From an uncultured Bacteroidales bacterium (lineage in GTDB: Bacteria; Bacteroidota; Bacteroidia; Bacteroidales; P3), in the NCBI GenBank assembly GCA_900317125.1, contig ONFR01000024.1, positions 1-33,215 of the forward strand: 33,215 nucleotides of DNA, given 5' to 3'. Shown here piece by piece: positions 31,761 to 33,215 of this stretch. The position numbers were made by a program, and so were the translations under genes. Under the pieces are notes generated by a model. It saw nothing but the letters and a program-made list of their open reading frames with translations. It did no database searches and was not told the origin of the DNA. Position 1 is the first letter of the stretch. Each line of letters starts with the position of its first letter.

Positions 31761-32043
31761 TATACCGTTCGACGACTACGCCGCCGCCTGGCAGGAAGAG
31801 TCCCGGCGCATCCGGCAGCTTACCGAGGGCGTCGGCACCGAGGGGACTGCCTCGGCCATCCGTCGTGCATGGCGTCACGACCTATTTCTTTTCTGCCTGC
31901 GCCCGTTCATCCCCATCAGCGTCGCTGTCCTCTTGATCTTCACCGTCCTCCCCAGCCCTGTCAAAGGTTCACAGGCCATAAGCAGCTTGAAAGACTGCAA
32001 CCAGAAGATTGAATACATGCAATCACTACTCGATTCAATATGA
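31738..32043 (+). CDS. Small membrane protein, candidate anti-sigma factor
   Basis: A 101-residue protein with an N-terminal acidic/charged cytoplasmic part (about 1-48), one transmembrane segment (about 50-72, FCLRPFIPISVAVLLIFTVLP) and a short extracytoplasmic tail (QAISSLKDCNQKIEYMQSLLDSI). It overlaps the sigma factor gene by 23 bases; an ATG at 31744 is an alternative start. Position and topology are as expected for an anti-sigma factor, but no zinc-binding ZAS motif (H-x3-C-x2-C) or FecR domain is present. The family is not recognised, so the role is inferred from context. Confidence 0.7.
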   Translation: MTMKTTDNIPFDDYAAAWQEESRRIRQLTEGVGTEGTASAIRRAWRHDLFLFCLRPFIPISVAVLLIFTVLPSPVKGSQAISSLKDCNQKIEYMQSLLDSI

Positions 32044-32654
32044 AAACCCTCTTCCCACACCCCAACGGTCAACCCGGCGACACCTCCGGCAAGACCTCTG
32101 GCCACACCGGCAAAATATCCCGTCTCTTCACCGTCAGGGGTACCCGCTTTACTACCAACAGGGGTGCCCGTGCTACTCTGCTGGTGTTGGTATTCATTAT
32201 TGTGATAAGCGGAGCCCTCCTCATACGCTACCATACGTTTATAGTCCCCTTCCGGCAGTGCAGCGAGACCTACCAGCACTATGCCGGGCAGCCCGGCATC
32301 GAGGCCACCTTCATCAAGGACTTCCGCATCAACGACAGCCTCTCCGTCTGTGCCACGCTCCTCGAGGTCCAGGACTCCGATACTTGGTATCGGTTGATGC
32401 ACGAATTCAATATCCCGATTCAAGAACTTAACAGCAATCTCCCCACAGACCGAATAACCATCAAGATATCACCAAGGGGACACCCCGAAATCAGTGGGGT
32501 AACCGACCTCAACGCACCCATCGACGTCATCACCATCGATAGACTTAACCTCAGGATAGGCATGTTCCATGCCGCCAACAAAAACGAAGAATTTGTGATA
32601 TTGGATAACCGACTAATCACTAATATAAAGATAAAAAAATACCCACAAAAATGA
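32040..32654 (+). CDS. Single-span membrane protein of the sigma operon, unknown family
   Basis: A 204-residue protein with a Gly/Thr/Ser-rich N-terminal cytoplasmic part (about 1-44), a transmembrane helix (about 45-63, ATLLVLVFIIVISGALLIR) and an extracytoplasmic domain of about 140 residues. It overlaps the previous gene by 4 bases (ATGA). The outer domain contains two Cys (near 74 and 104) and segments such as ATFIKDFRINDSLSVCATLLEVQDSDTW. I recognise no family. It may be the sensor of the sigma factor system. Confidence 0.7.
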   Translation: MKTLFPHPNGQPGDTSGKTSGHTGKISRLFTVRGTRFTTNRGARATLLVLVFIIVISGALLIRYHTFIVPFRQCSETYQHYAGQPGIEATFIKDFRINDSLSVCATLLEVQDSDTWYRLMHEFNIPIQELNSNLPTDRITIKISPRGHPEISGVTDLNAPIDVITIDRLNLRIGMFHAANKNEEFVILDNRLITNIKIKKYPQK

Positions 32655-33049
32655 AAATCAAAATTATTCTATTGTCCACCTTACTGGGCATTTCTGCCAT
32701 TAGTTGCACCAAGGACACCGCCCTTGATGGAATCCCCTCCCAAGTTGAGAACTATTTGGTCACTTATAGTATCGACGGAGAGTCATTCTACAAAACCATC
32801 CACAACAAAGACGAGTGGTCGGCTCTTCTCGACAACTTCTTGGCGATGGCACGCAAAGGACACCGCATCACTTTCACCAAAGGCAATCAACGCTTATGGA
32901 CGGATGCATCCAAAGAGATTAAGACCTTCTCCACCGAAAGCAAGCAAGAAGCGATAATCTGGTGCAACCAAATGACTGTCGATGGGTGGACCGTCACCCT
33001 GGAATTCGACGAGCATAGCGGCAAATACATCTGCACTGCCATCAGATAA
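32651..33049 (+). CDS. Small lipoprotein, last gene of the sigma operon
   Basis: A 132-residue lipoprotein. The signal MKIKIILLSTLLGISAISC ends with a lipobox-like AISC and the anchor Cys at 19, followed by TKDTALDG. The mature part is about 110 residues with mixed strands and helices (VTYSIDGESFYKTIHNKDEWSALLDNFLAMARKGHRITFTKG). It overlaps the previous gene by 4 bases. I recognise no family. It is a candidate for the surface or periplasmic input or brake of the sigma system. Confidence 0.75.
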   Translation: MKIKIILLSTLLGISAISCTKDTALDGIPSQVENYLVTYSIDGESFYKTIHNKDEWSALLDNFLAMARKGHRITFTKGNQRLWTDASKEIKTFSTESKQEAIIWCNQMTVDGWTVTLEFDEHSGKYICTAIR

Positions 33050-33128
33050 ACCCGCTGGCGTGAACCGACAACAAACGTATTACAAATGAAACACAAAACA
33101 AACCATGCTATGAACGACAAAGTATAAC

Positions 33129-33171
33129 GCCCCGCGCAACCGCCTCCGCAGGCACGCGGTTGTGCCGGGGC
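33129..33171. other. Strong GC-rich hairpin after the sigma operon
   Basis: GCCCCG and CAACCGC (33129-33143) pair with GCGGTTG and CGGGGC (33156-33171), with a small internal bulge and a 12-base loop. No T-tract follows, so it is not a classical terminator. The window ends 44 bases later. Confidence 0.6.
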
Positions 33172-33215
33172 CTGACAAAAGAAAAGGTGCCGGGGCTCGG
33201 GGTGTGCATGTGCCA

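Noticed and set aside
1..33215. CRISPR arrays, insertion sequences, prophage or integrative elements
   Set aside because: No regular spacer repeats, transposase, integrase, phage structural genes or flanking direct repeats were found.

Overview
The window looks like a chromosomal segment of a Bacteroidales (Bacteroidota) genome. The pointers are: promoters of the Bacteroidota type (-7 box TAnnTTTG), no Shine-Dalgarno leaders, families typical of the phylum (DUF4290 next to murA, DUF4175, WbqC, DUF4143 ATPase), a type IX secretion type-B C-terminal domain, and a sphingolipid-type serine palmitoyltransferase. I see no phage, insertion sequence, integrase or CRISPR array. Most of the window is core housekeeping DNA.

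Left part (1-5.4 kb, minus strand): the start of a secreted repeat protein, a DUF4143 ATPase, and a run of TPR lipoprotein, rsmA and an MntP-like membrane protein. Upstream of that run lie two identical tRNA-Lys(UUU) genes with a strong promoter and a terminator. From 5.5 to 7.1 kb a small acidic protein and a WbqC-family protein lie on the plus strand, followed by 560 bases of non-coding DNA with palindromic repeats. From 7.1 to 13.7 kb, on the minus strand, come mnmG, ybeY, a degenerate GHKL-like protein and a 1139-residue DUF4175 coiled-coil membrane protein.

Middle (13.7-18.3 kb): a probable sphingolipid locus (serine palmitoyltransferase, a GNAT-like candidate ceramide synthase, and a convergent short-chain reductase), then deoC and rpiB on the minus strand.

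The most interesting part is 18.3-20.7 kb. All genes from 14.65 to 18.26 kb read left, and every gene from 19.1 kb to the end reads right. The roughly 860-base gap between them is AT-rich and holds a cluster of DnaA-box-like 9-mers. About 2 kb further on, two more such 9-mers precede a perfect 16-bp parS palindrome that also forms the first codons of a pseudouridine synthase gene. Together these suggest a chromosomal replication origin region (oriC plus a ParB-binding centromere), which has to be tested by whole-genome skew.

Right part (19.1-31 kb, plus strand): nadA, a ProX/YbaK-type deacylase, the RluA-type synthase, a small outer-membrane-like protein, DUF4290, murA (Asp in place of the catalytic Cys), a CpsB/YwqE-type PHP phosphatase, purB, an MsbA-like ABC exporter, a T9SS cargo protein and nadK. 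The end (31.2-33.05 kb) is a tightly overlapping four-gene operon: an ECF sigma factor, two single-span membrane proteins and a lipoprotein, probably an uncharacterised envelope-sensing sigma/anti-sigma unit.
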